This document shows, piece after piece, positions 10,394 through 21,794 of a stretch of 64,000 nucleotides of DNA (the stretch's first letter is position 1; the number at the start of each line of letters is the position of its first letter). The stretch spans positions 122,382-186,381 of the forward strand of contig CABYNW010000001.1 of the NCBI GenBank assembly GCA_902520495.1. Reading direction: 5' to 3'. Source of the DNA: an uncultured SAR86 cluster bacterium. GTDB taxonomy: Bacteria; Pseudomonadota; Gammaproteobacteria; Magnimaribacterales; D2472. Under the pieces are notes generated by a model, which saw nothing but the letters and a program-made list of their open reading frames with translations, was not told the origin of the DNA and searched no databases. The position numbers and the translations under genes are program-made.

Positions 10394-10424
10394 TCATTTT
10401 ATTTAATTATTAAAAGAGGTAATT

Positions 10425-12653
10425 ATGAACAAAATAAAAAATGAATTATTTAATAATATATCACCGTTACTTATCATCGGATTCCTTCTAGTTTCATCAT
10501 TTGTAGTAACTATAAATGCTGATGATGGAATGGAGGTTGAATCTGTAACTATTATAGGAACAAAAGAAGATGTTAAAGACTTAGCAGGATCAGGTGCGGT
10601 TATATCAAATGAAGATCTAGAAAAAGCAATGGATACTGATATTCAGAAGATTTTAACTGCGGTCCCTGGAGTTTATATGAGAACTGAGGAAGGTTATGGC
10701 TTAAGACCTAATATTTCCATAAGAGGTACTGCTATTGAAAGATCAGGAAAAGTTACAATAATGGAAGACGGAGTTTTAGTTGCTCCATCACCTTATACCT
10801 CATCATCAGCATACTATTTTCCAACAACTGGAAGAATACATGCTGTAGAAGTATTAAAAGGGCCAGCAGTTGTATCACAAGGACCTCAAACAATTGGGGG
10901 CGCAATTAATTTAATCAGTACACCTATACCAGAAGTAAATTCAGGCAAATTTATTCAAGAAATTGGTGAGAATGGTATGGCAAGAACTCATGTATATTAT
11001 GGCGCTAGTCAAGGAAACTTTGGTGCTTTAGTAGAGGTTCATGAACATTCAAGTGATGGTTTCGATTCTATTGCTAATGTTGGTGGCGATACTGGTTTTG
11101 ATAAATCAGATCTAATGATTAAAGCAAGATATAGCTCTGGCAACCATACATTAACTTTTAAGAGAGTTGATTTAGATGAAGATTCAAACCAATCATATGT
11201 TGGTCTTTCTCAAGCAAGTTTTATGTCTAATCCTAGAGTTAGATATGGTGCTACAGCATACGACAAAATGATGAATGATGGAGAACAAACATCTTTAACT
11301 TATGTCGGTGATTTTGATATTTTTGATATTGTATTTACATCATGGCAGAACGACTACCATAGAGATTGGTTTAAAGTTAGTGACTTTAATAATGATTCAG
11401 AGCATGGTGAAAGAGACGATATTAATGAGTTAATTAGTGATGCAAACAATGGAAGTGCAAATGCGCAAGCTATTTTGGATGGCCAATTACCTGTTGAAAT
11501 AGAATATAAACATAATAATAGATTCTATACAAATGAAGGTTATCAATTTACTCTTTCAACAGAAATTGGTATTCATGCTCTCACTATAGGCTATAGAGAT
11601 ATGGAAGATTCAGAGAGCAGAGTTCAGGCTCATGAATATGCAGATCAAGCTGCTGATGGCTCTTTATCCGCTTTATATGGTTATGTTGGTTTAAATGGAA
11701 GCAACAACAGACTAAGAGAATCAAGCGCAACTTCATATTATTTAGAAGATACAATGGATTTTGGTAAGCTTGCTGTAACTGTTGGATACAGGTCAGAGGA
11801 TTATGATCAGCGTCATAGAAGATGGTCAGATGCCGCAGGACCGAATTTAACAGAAGTAAGACTAGGCGCTGATGGAAGTGGTAATGCTGATGTTAAAGAT
11901 ACAATGGCCTACAACGACCATACCACATCAAGCATTGCTGCAACATATGATTTAAACGATACTATGACTTTAGTTGCTGGTTTCCACGAAGGCATGACAC
12001 CGATGTTCGGTGCTGATCCAGAAGAAGCAGATAATATGGAGCTCGGTGTAAGGTATTCAGAAGGTACTACTAATATTGAAGCTTTCTACTTTGCAAGTGA
12101 TTATTCAAGATTAGCTGCTGAATGTACTTTAGTAAGCGGCGCCTCATGTAATGCTGATGAATCTGCTGTATTTAGTGGTGGTGAGGCTGAAGTATCCGGT
12201 ATTGAGTTTAGTGGATCTTGGATGTTACAAGGCGACAATGGCGTTATGTATCCAATTTCGGTCAATTACACAAGCACTGATGCAACATTTAAAAATAGTT
12301 CAGATAGTGATTACTTTGGAGCTGTTGCAGCTGGCGACGATTTGCCATATATTCCTGACTCACAAAGTTCTATAGTTGTAGGTTTTATAAATGATAATGG
12401 GTTAAGCGGCAACGCAAGACTTGTGAATGTTGGAAGTTCATGCTCGCTTGCAGCTTGTGGAACCTATAATAAAATCGAAGAATCTAGTTATTTAGATCTG
12501 AACTTAAGAAAAGCTTTAAATAATTCGATGAGTGTTTATCTGATATTAGAAAATACACTTGATAGCGAAGACTTAATTTCAAGAGCACCTTCAGAAGGAG
12601 CTAGATCGCAGAAACCTAGAACAATGAAAGTAGGTTTTTCATACGATTTTTAA
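10425..12653 (+). CDS. TonB-dependent outer membrane receptor, FecA-like
   Basis: Plug domain (VPGVYMRTEEGYGLRPNISIRGTAIERSGKVTIMEDGVLVAPSPY), C-terminal aromatic GFSYDF; Fur box upstream. Confidence 0.93.
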   Translation: MNKIKNELFNNISPLLIIGFLLVSSFVVTINADDGMEVESVTIIGTKEDVKDLAGSGAVISNEDLEKAMDTDIQKILTAVPGVYMRTEEGYGLRPNISIRGTAIERSGKVTIMEDGVLVAPSPYTSSSAYYFPTTGRIHAVEVLKGPAVVSQGPQTIGGAINLISTPIPEVNSGKFIQEIGENGMARTHVYYGASQGNFGALVEVHEHSSDGFDSIANVGGDTGFDKSDLMIKARYSSGNHTLTFKRVDLDEDSNQSYVGLSQASFMSNPRVRYGATAYDKMMNDGEQTSLTYVGDFDIFDIVFTSWQNDYHRDWFKVSDFNNDSEHGERDDINELISDANNGSANAQAILDGQLPVEIEYKHNNRFYTNEGYQFTLSTEIGIHALTIGYRDMEDSESRVQAHEYADQAADGSLSALYGYVGLNGSNNRLRESSATSYYLEDTMDFGKLAVTVGYRSEDYDQRHRRWSDAAGPNLTEVRLGADGSGNADVKDTMAYNDHTTSSIAATYDLNDTMTLVAGFHEGMTPMFGADPEEADNMELGVRYSEGTTNIEAFYFASDYSRLAAECTLVSGASCNADESAVFSGGEAEVSGIEFSGSWMLQGDNGVMYPISVNYTSTDATFKNSSDSDYFGAVAAGDDLPYIPDSQSSIVVGFINDNGLSGNARLVNVGSSCSLAACGTYNKIEESSYLDLNLRKALNNSMSVYLILENTLDSEDLISRAPSEGARSQKPRTMKVGFSYDF

Positions 12654-12700
12654 AAAATATTAGAGGAGAGGGGTGTTGATACAGTACCCCTAAAAACTAA

Positions 12701-12727
12701 AGGGGTGTTTTAAACACCCCTTTTTTT
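12701..12727 (+). terminator. Rho-independent terminator
   Basis: aggggtgttttaaacacccctttttt: GGGGTGTTT/AAACACCCC stem with T tract. Confidence 0.85.
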
Positions 12728-12742
12728 AAGTAGAATGAAACA

Positions 12743-13291
12743 ATGAAAGACTTTCTAAAATATGATGATACCCAAATTTTTAAATATGATAATTTAATTC
12801 TTTCTGTCATATACACAATTGGTCATATTTTAGTTGCAATGACTTGTAACAGGATTATTACAGGTGCTTCCTTAGATATGGCTGCAGCTGATGCATTTGT
12901 TGAGCCAATTATTAATGGTTTCTGGTTTTATTTTCTCTTAGTCTATTTAAAAAATAAAATTGAACGAGGGCTAATAAATAAACCTATTCCTTTTCTTAAA
13001 AATATCAATGTTGGGATTTATCTAGCGGTAATTTATACGATCGGTCATATATTAATTGCGATGACCTGTAACAGATTGCTCACAGGAGCTCCATTAAACT
13101 TAGCAGTCATCGATGCATTTATAGAGCCAATAGTTAACGGTTTCTGGTTCTATTTACTATTTGAAGTTTTTAATAAGTATAAACAAAAAGTTAAAGCCAC
13201 ATCAACTGGCAAGAGTAGTAAAAACCCATCACCGGCATCACACAACAACTCAAAATTAGCACCGATAAATAATAAAAAGAATTTAGATTAA
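12743..13291 (+). CDS. Membrane protein with two DUF2061-like repeats
   Basis: Two copies of VIYTIGHIL.AMTCNR..TGA.L....DAF.EPI.NGFWFY.L, matching the H..A...LTG...A..EP..N pattern of DUF2061. Confidence 0.7.
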   Translation: MKDFLKYDDTQIFKYDNLILSVIYTIGHILVAMTCNRIITGASLDMAAADAFVEPIINGFWFYFLLVYLKNKIERGLINKPIPFLKNINVGIYLAVIYTIGHILIAMTCNRLLTGAPLNLAVIDAFIEPIVNGFWFYLLFEVFNKYKQKVKATSTGKSSKNPSPASHNNSKLAPINNKKNLD

Positions 13292-13337
13292 ATATACAAA
13301 TAATTTTTCATTAAAGTACAATAATCCAACCAAATGT

Positions 13338-13413
13338 GGGGCTATAGCTCAGCTGGGAGAGCACCTGCTTTGCAAGCAGGGGGTCCGCGGTTCGATCCCG
13401 CGTAGCTCCACCA
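13338..13413 (+). tRNA. tRNA-Ala (TGC)
   Basis: GGGGCTATAGCTCAGCTGGGAGAGCACCTGCTTTGCAAGCAGGGGGTCCGCGGTTCGATCCCGCGTAGCTCCACCA. Confidence 0.98.
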
Positions 13414-13493
13414 ATTAATTATAGTTTTAGTACTTTTTTTTTAAATTTTTTAATAGTATATTTAACTATATTTACTTTAATTGCACACATTAA

Positions 13494-15653
<2,160 letters not shown>

Positions 15654-15666
15654 ACATTAAATATAT

Positions 15667-15692
15667 TTAGGGCTCGAATCCTAGAGTCCTAA
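15667..15692. terminator. Possible bidirectional hairpin between convergent katG and rnhB
   Basis: TTAGGGCTC-gaatccta-GAGTCCTAA, one G.T pair; overlaps the rnhB stop. Confidence 0.4.
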
Positions 15693-16480
15693 AATCCTCT
15701 CTTTTTGGATACTTTTTTTGCAAAAATCCATTCCTTATTAAGTAATTTTTTAATTTTATCAATGCGATCTTTTTCTATACGCATCTCTTTTTCACTCATA
15801 AGATTAGCTTTTTCAATAAGTGATGTTAGCACCTCTTTAATTTCATCATCAGACTTATTTATTAAGAGATCTCTAACTATTAATCTTTTTTCATGAATAT
15901 CAAATGCTTCAATGGCGCTAATATCAAAACCTTTTATTGGTTTAAATGATTGTCTGTGATGTTCACAGGGACCATATATCTTTATTGCCTCAATATGCTC
16001 TTTAGTTCCGTATCCTTTATGACTTGCAAAACCATACATTGGAAATTTTTTGTCAAGCTCCTTCATTTTTTTATCTCTTTCTACCTTTGCAATTATTGAA
16101 GCTGCCATAATTGATTGTTCTGTTTCATCTCCCTTGATAATACTCTGGTATTTGTAAATGGTTTTAATTACCTCATTACCATCTATAAGAATTTCTGTAG
16201 GTTTGAATGATGGCGGTATACTCAAGATAATATCTTCCATGCCTTTGATCGTTGCTTTCTTGATATTTAGCTTATCAATAATATCTTTTTCAATAAAAAG
16301 AGTATCTGTATATGCTGCCTTTTCCTTTATTTCTTGACTAAGTTCTTCTCTTTTTTTTTCTGAAAGTTTTTTCGAGTCTTTTAAACCTATGATTTCTTTT
16401 GAGGAGTCTAAAGCAACTATACCAATACATACAGGGCCTGCTAATGGACCTTTTCCGACCTCATCAATACCAAATATCAA
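15689..16480 (-). CDS. rnhB: Ribonuclease HII with C-terminal extension
   Basis: FGIDEVGKGPLAGPV, GLKDSKKLSEKKRE, ASIIAKVERD and YGFASHKGYGTKEH. Confidence 0.95.
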   Translation of the reverse strand: MIFGIDEVGKGPLAGPVCIGIVALDSSKEIIGLKDSKKLSEKKREELSQEIKEKAAYTDTLFIEKDIIDKLNIKKATIKGMEDIILSIPPSFKPTEILIDGNEVIKTIYKYQSIIKGDETEQSIMAASIIAKVERDKKMKELDKKFPMYGFASHKGYGTKEHIEAIKIYGPCEHHRQSFKPIKGFDISAIEAFDIHEKRLIVRDLLINKSDDEIKEVLTSLIEKANLMSEKEMRIEKDRIDKIKKLLNKEWIFAKKVSKKRGF

Positions 16481-16548
16481 GCTTACTCTCCAAAATATTC
16501 TATATACATATTATATTAATAAGCTAGCAGAATACATGTAGAATTATT

Positions 16549-17802
16549 TTATTTGAATTTAAAAGTTTTGCCGAGGAATAAAGACTGAACAAAGTAGATA
16601 GAAATTACAGCAATTATGTTGAGGAACAACTGAGCTAAAAGTAATTTTGTTGAGATAAGTTCCATGCTAAGAAACTCAAAATAATATATCCCGAAAATAG
16701 TAAAAAAAGAAAAAAACAATATTAATCGATAGGCAAGTATTTTTGCTTGCATCAGATAAGCGGTTAACGTAGATATAATTATTATTGCAAGACCAAAAAT
16801 TACAATTTCAGAATACTCATGTAAAGAAACAAATGTCAGTACTGAGCCAGATACAGCAATGGTAAATAACATCTGAAAGAAACCAAATAGTTTTACATCA
16901 GATCCAATTTCAGGATTAAATTTTTTGTAAAAATCATCAGGGTTTTTCTTCTCAATGCAATCTTCGGGCCTCCAATATGTTTGTGAAAACCACACCTTGG
17001 TTTTATCTTTCCATGATTTAGTTTTAATCGTATCTTTAATCATGATAGAAAAGACTTGAAAGTTTGCCCACATTGGATTCCAACTGTTCAAAGGGGTTGC
17101 TGTTCCGTATACTGGCTGTAATTCTGATCTTTGTGGAGTATAAGTCCCAAACATTCTATCCCAGATAATAAAAACACCCCCATAGTTAGCATCAATATAC
17201 TCTTTATTTTTTGCATGATGAATACGATGATTCATTGGAGTGATAAATATTTTTTCCAACCAACCTAAATGACCAATGTGTTCAGTATGAACCCAAAATT
17301 GATAAACTAAATTTACGCCAGCTACAGCTATAAAAACTTCAACAGGAACTCCAAGCATTATCATTGGCATATAAAAAATCCATTTCCATAGCCATCCGGT
17401 GCTTGTTTGCCTCAAAGCTGTTGCAAGGTTGTAGTCTTCTCCATGATGATGAACACTGTGTGTTGCCCATAGTATTTTTATCTCATGATGCATTCTATGC
17501 ATCCAATAATATGATAAATCATATAAAAGAAACGCTATTATCCATGTAAAAGGATTTTTTACAGAAAGTAATTCTAAATTTAAATAAGAACTGATATATA
17601 CAAATATTACACTTTGAACACCAAGATTTAACATAGTTGGAAATCTGCTTATCATTCCTATAGTTATACTTGTTACAGTATCATTTAATCGATAAGTATT
17701 TTTACCAACGTATCTTCCATAAAAATACTCAACTATTATCAGTAAAAAAAATACTGGTATAGCAAGAGTGATGATTACAGATTTATCAGTTACTACTTCC
17801 AT
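16549..17802 (-). CDS. Sterol desaturase/fatty acid hydroxylase family, alkylglycerol monooxygenase-like
   Basis: His clusters HRMHH, HSVHHH and HRIHHAKN; multiple TM segments. Confidence 0.88.
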   Translation of the reverse strand: MEVVTDKSVIITLAIPVFFLLIIVEYFYGRYVGKNTYRLNDTVTSITIGMISRFPTMLNLGVQSVIFVYISSYLNLELLSVKNPFTWIIAFLLYDLSYYWMHRMHHEIKILWATHSVHHHGEDYNLATALRQTSTGWLWKWIFYMPMIMLGVPVEVFIAVAGVNLVYQFWVHTEHIGHLGWLEKIFITPMNHRIHHAKNKEYIDANYGGVFIIWDRMFGTYTPQRSELQPVYGTATPLNSWNPMWANFQVFSIMIKDTIKTKSWKDKTKVWFSQTYWRPEDCIEKKNPDDFYKKFNPEIGSDVKLFGFFQMLFTIAVSGSVLTFVSLHEYSEIVIFGLAIIIISTLTAYLMQAKILAYRLILFFSFFTIFGIYYFEFLSMELISTKLLLAQLFLNIIAVISIYFVQSLFLGKTFKFK

Positions 17803-17829
17803 ATTCTTTGAATTATATAAAAAATATAT

Positions 17830-18642
17830 TTATTTTGCTTGAATACAATATAATGCTCCCAGTACATTACCATATTCTCTATTTTCTTTAAATAAGCCTT
17901 TAACTCTTGCAAGATTAAGTCTATCTTGAATTCCAGATTTTATTACATCATTTAATGAAACTCTTCCAAGAAAATAAACCTCATTCTCATTACATATCAT
18001 CGCATTTAAATAAGAAATTGTACCAATAACCTCACCAATCATATTCGAAAGAGAGGCTGCTACATCATTAGGTGACAAACTTTTATTATCTTTTCCTTTT
18101 ACAAAATTAGAAGCAGTTATTTCTGGATGTAAATCGCCGATCTCATTCACAACATCTCCTATTAAGAAATCTAATTTTTTTCTGTCTCCTTCTTTTGCTA
18201 ATCTCTCGATATCAGTTGAATTTTTAGTATTAATCAAATGGTTGGCCAATCCCTGGAGTGTTCCCCCTCCAACGGATATACCGCCCAAATGGCTAAAATT
18301 ACCGTCCTTATGATATATACAAGCAGTTCCTGTGCCAGCACTAACAACCACAAAAGGTCTATTATTGATATCATATAAAGCAATTGCCCCATGTCCGATT
18401 GCATCTATTTCATTAATTTTAGTTACTGGAATATTTCTATAACTATCTTTTAAATCGCTAGACTTACCGCCAGTTACGGCTATGTTTGTGATCTGACTTT
18501 GATCTACTTTTATTGAATCTAAAATATAAGTTATAAATTTCTCATTTATTAGATCAGTAGGGAATGTAAAAAATTTGTTTTTACCAGCCTGATTAATTAC
18601 AACATCTGTGTTAGTTATACCAAAATCAAAAGCAATTAACAT
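17830..18642 (-). CDS. Type II pantothenate kinase-like (Fumble/CoaW family)
   Basis: AFDFGITNTDVVI phosphate-binding loop, VTGGKSSDL, VVSAGTGTACIY and GGISVGGGTLQGLA. Confidence 0.75.
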   Translation of the reverse strand: MLIAFDFGITNTDVVINQAGKNKFFTFPTDLINEKFITYILDSIKVDQSQITNIAVTGGKSSDLKDSYRNIPVTKINEIDAIGHGAIALYDINNRPFVVVSAGTGTACIYHKDGNFSHLGGISVGGGTLQGLANHLINTKNSTDIERLAKEGDRKKLDFLIGDVVNEIGDLHPEITASNFVKGKDNKSLSPNDVAASLSNMIGEVIGTISYLNAMICNENEVYFLGRVSLNDVIKSGIQDRLNLARVKGLFKENREYGNVLGALYCIQAK

Positions 18643-18655
18643 ATCTATTTAAGAT

Positions 18656-20806
18656 TTATTCAAGAAAAGAACTAGGCCACGACATTGGTAATTGCTGTTG
18701 TGGATTAAAGATTTTCTCGCCAGTCAAAGGGAATGCTTGAGCAGCAGCCTTTATCTCCTTTTCACTAATATACTCACTTGGAACTAATTTAAAAACATCA
18801 AGACCTCTTGTGATTTCTGTTCCATAAATAAAACCCTCATAAAAATAGGTTGACCAATATCCACCTGTAATTAATAAATCTTCTAGTATTGGTCCTCTGT
18901 CAAAATATGCAATTTCTTTTGGGTTAGATGAATCTGTAAAATCCACAATAGAAATGCCACCTTGATACCATGCTTGAACAAATATATCTCTATTTGGAAT
19001 AGGTATGATTGATCCGTTATGGGCTACACAGTTTTCAGTTTCTAGTTGAGGAGCAGGCATTTTATAGTGACTCTTGAACTCTAGTTTATTATCAACAATG
19101 TCATATATTGCATCAGCGCCCCAATCTAATGGGTCCCATGCACGACATCTTGCTCGACCACCGCCACCCCATTCATCAGTAAAAATTACTTTAGTGCCAT
19201 CATTATTAAAGGTTGCTGAATGCCAATAAGCAAAACCAACATCTGATACGACATCTAATCTTTTAGGATTATAAGGATCAGTTATATCAAACAAAATCCC
19301 ATTACCAGAGCATGCTCCTGCAGCAATATTTGCAGAAGGAAATACGGTAATATCATGACATTGATCAGTCGGTTCAGTGTCCTGAGTATCATCTCCATGA
19401 TCTCCACCACGCCACAAACCAGCAACTCTCCCTGTCTCCATATCCATAAAAACAGCTGGACTCTTAACAATTTTGGATTCAGATGGATCGTTTAAAGGTA
19501 TTTCTATGATGTCAATTGTAAAATATGATGTGCCGCCACCATCCCAACCAAAACACTCAGATAATTCTTCATTATCTCTAACTCGACCAGTTCCTGAGTT
19601 ATAGACAATAATATTATTACTTGAAGAAGAAACCACTGAATGAGTATGAGATCCTCTGCATGTTTGGACAGCTCCAACTTGTTTAGGTTTTGTTAAATCA
19701 GAAATATCAAAAATTCTTATTCCTCGAAATCTATCAGGACTTGAATCTCTATTAACTCCTTCTAAACCACAATCAATCCTGCTTCTATTTTCTTCAACAG
19801 ACATAATGAGCAAATCGCCTACTATTGATACATCTCCTTGTCCTCCTGGACATACAACAGAAGAAATAAGGCTTGGGATACCATTTGAGTTTAGTTCGTA
19901 AATATTAAAACCATGATAACTGCCAGCAACAAGAATATTATCTTTGAATGCCATGTCAGTATTCGCAAAAGACAGCATTGGTGATCTAAGAGATCTCGAG
20001 ATTTCTGCTGTAGTTTTGTTTTCATTATCCTCTGTTAAGTCTTCGGATCCTTTTTCTTCAGGATTATTTGGATCAAAAAAACCATTTGGTTTTCTCAAGG
20101 ATGTTATTAATTCCATATTAAGAATGGCTTCATCAGCAATAAATAAACCAGCAGCTAGTCCAGACCTTGGATCATCTGAAAGCTCAACTAAAATATTATT
20201 CATTCTCTCTATTTCAACGCCTTGATCATTTACAAGGTCAGATACAAATTCATTTAGAACAGGATCATATGCATTTCCAGGATATTTTTTTAATTCTTCA
20301 ACCATTTCTAATGCACCGTCATGGTGAGTAATCATCAATTGAAGGAATAATCTATCAAAATCTGTACTCCTTGAACTTTTTAAATTATCTAATTGTTTGG
20401 GTGTGGCCATGCCGACCATATTTAAATGCATATGATGATTGCTTTTAATATTATTTTTATATTCATTTCTTTGTTTCAACCAACTTTCCATAAAGTTAAT
20501 TTCATCCTCTTGAGAAACATCAATTCTTTTAGCAAGATCAAGTATCATTTTATTATTTGTTCTCTCATCTGCCATATTCGACATAATTACGGCTTGTTCA
20601 TGATGAACAATCATTCCTTGAAGAAATTTAACATCAGCTTTTATATAAGAGGTATTAGATATATTTGTTGCCTCTTCAGCATCAAGAATTTTTGAGGGGT
20701 TTCCAGGAAGTCCTGGTTGAATAATTGGTGCCGAATAATCCTCAGCATTTAAATTCACCAATGAATTTAAAAAAAATACACCCAAGACAATTTTTTTTGA
20801 AACCAT
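18656..20806 (-). CDS. Secreted DUF305-LVIVD repeat (beta-propeller) fusion
   Basis: Signal peptide; DUF305 motifs FLQGMIVHHEQAVIMS and LMITHHDGALEMV; then LVIVD-type repeats (GIRIFDISDLTKPKQVG, GISIVDFTDSSNPKEIA). Confidence 0.85.
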   Translation of the reverse strand: MVSKKIVLGVFFLNSLVNLNAEDYSAPIIQPGLPGNPSKILDAEEATNISNTSYIKADVKFLQGMIVHHEQAVIMSNMADERTNNKMILDLAKRIDVSQEDEINFMESWLKQRNEYKNNIKSNHHMHLNMVGMATPKQLDNLKSSRSTDFDRLFLQLMITHHDGALEMVEELKKYPGNAYDPVLNEFVSDLVNDQGVEIERMNNILVELSDDPRSGLAAGLFIADEAILNMELITSLRKPNGFFDPNNPEEKGSEDLTEDNENKTTAEISRSLRSPMLSFANTDMAFKDNILVAGSYHGFNIYELNSNGIPSLISSVVCPGGQGDVSIVGDLLIMSVEENRSRIDCGLEGVNRDSSPDRFRGIRIFDISDLTKPKQVGAVQTCRGSHTHSVVSSSSNNIIVYNSGTGRVRDNEELSECFGWDGGGTSYFTIDIIEIPLNDPSESKIVKSPAVFMDMETGRVAGLWRGGDHGDDTQDTEPTDQCHDITVFPSANIAAGACSGNGILFDITDPYNPKRLDVVSDVGFAYWHSATFNNDGTKVIFTDEWGGGGRARCRAWDPLDWGADAIYDIVDNKLEFKSHYKMPAPQLETENCVAHNGSIIPIPNRDIFVQAWYQGGISIVDFTDSSNPKEIAYFDRGPILEDLLITGGYWSTYFYEGFIYGTEITRGLDVFKLVPSEYISEKEIKAAAQAFPLTGEKIFNPQQQLPMSWPSSFLE

Positions 20807-20810
20807 ATTA

Positions 20811-20996
20811 TTACTTATCTTCCTCTTCTTTTATTTCCTCAGATTCACCGTCAATAATATTAGTTTTGCTTCGACCACCAAACCTATTTATTCTATTATT
20901 TCTATTTAATTGTTTACTTGATGCTTTTACTTTCCCTAATTTAAAGAACACGTATAAAGAGAGGATTGCCAAAGCTGAAAATATAATTGAATTCAA
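20811..20996 (-). CDS. Small membrane-anchored protein
   Basis: 61 aa; one N-terminal TM segment and charged tail; tightly packed between same-strand genes. Confidence 0.5.
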   Translation of the reverse strand: MNSIIFSALAILSLYVFFKLGKVKASSKQLNRNNRINRFGGRSKTNIIDGESEEIKEEEDK

Positions 20997-21001
20997 AATA
21001 A

Positions 21002-21733
21002 CTACCGTCTTATTTTTGAAAGGAGCCTAAGAATTTCTAGATATAGCCAAATTAAAGTTACCATTAGACTAAAAGCACCATACCATTCAAGATATTTTGG
21101 CATACCTTTTTCAGCTCCTTCTTCTATAAAATCAAAATCAAGAACCAGATTAAGTGATGCTATTGCAACTACAAATAAAGAAAAACCAATACCAAAAATA
21201 CCATTTGAATGAATGAATCCAATACTATTACCGAAGAAACTCATAATAAAACTAACTAAATAAAGAACAAATATCCCCATTGTTCCTGCAAATATCATGA
21301 GACGGAAATTTTCATCCGGCTTAATAATCCCACTTTTATAACAAAATAAGAGCGATGCAAGAATTCCAAAAGTTAACCCAATAGCCTGAATGCCTATTCC
21401 TGGATATTGCAATTCAAAAAGCATGGTTATTCCACCCAAAGCAACTCCTTCTATAGCCGCATATGCCGGTGCGGTGTAAGCAGAGTTTTTAGGGTTAAAT
21501 ATTGTAAATATTGCTAATCCAAGCCCTATAAGCATTGATGGCATTATTAATCCAGGGGTATTCCAGCCAAAAAAAGCTCCGCCAACACATAAAGCTAATA
21601 GAATTCCTGTTTTATTAACAGTGCCATTTAGAGTCATTACCTCACCAGTAATGTTTTCATTAACTTCGAATCCTTTTGAAAAAGCAGGGTTACCTGATCT
21701 TCCAAATGTATTTAATGCTGAATGTTTAGACAT
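21002..21733 (-). CDS. Bax inhibitor-1/YccA family membrane protein
   Basis: Seven hydrophobic segments; YAAIEGVALGGI and LNLVLDFDFIEEGAEKGMPKYLEWYGAF typical of bacterial BI-1-like proteins. Confidence 0.9.
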   Translation of the reverse strand: MSKHSALNTFGRSGNPAFSKGFEVNENITGEVMTLNGTVNKTGILLALCVGGAFFGWNTPGLIMPSMLIGLGLAIFTIFNPKNSAYTAPAYAAIEGVALGGITMLFELQYPGIGIQAIGLTFGILASLLFCYKSGIIKPDENFRLMIFAGTMGIFVLYLVSFIMSFFGNSIGFIHSNGIFGIGFSLFVVAIASLNLVLDFDFIEEGAEKGMPKYLEWYGAFSLMVTLIWLYLEILRLLSKIRR

Positions 21734-21794
21734 AATTTTTTCTCCATATTTAATATCATACTAATAAGCTATGGTCACAAAGACAAATTTAAAG

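Noticed and set aside
15667-15692. tRNA T-arm-like string gctcgaatcc between katG and rnhB
   Set aside because: No matching acceptor, D or anticodon arms around it; better explained as a hairpin between convergent genes.
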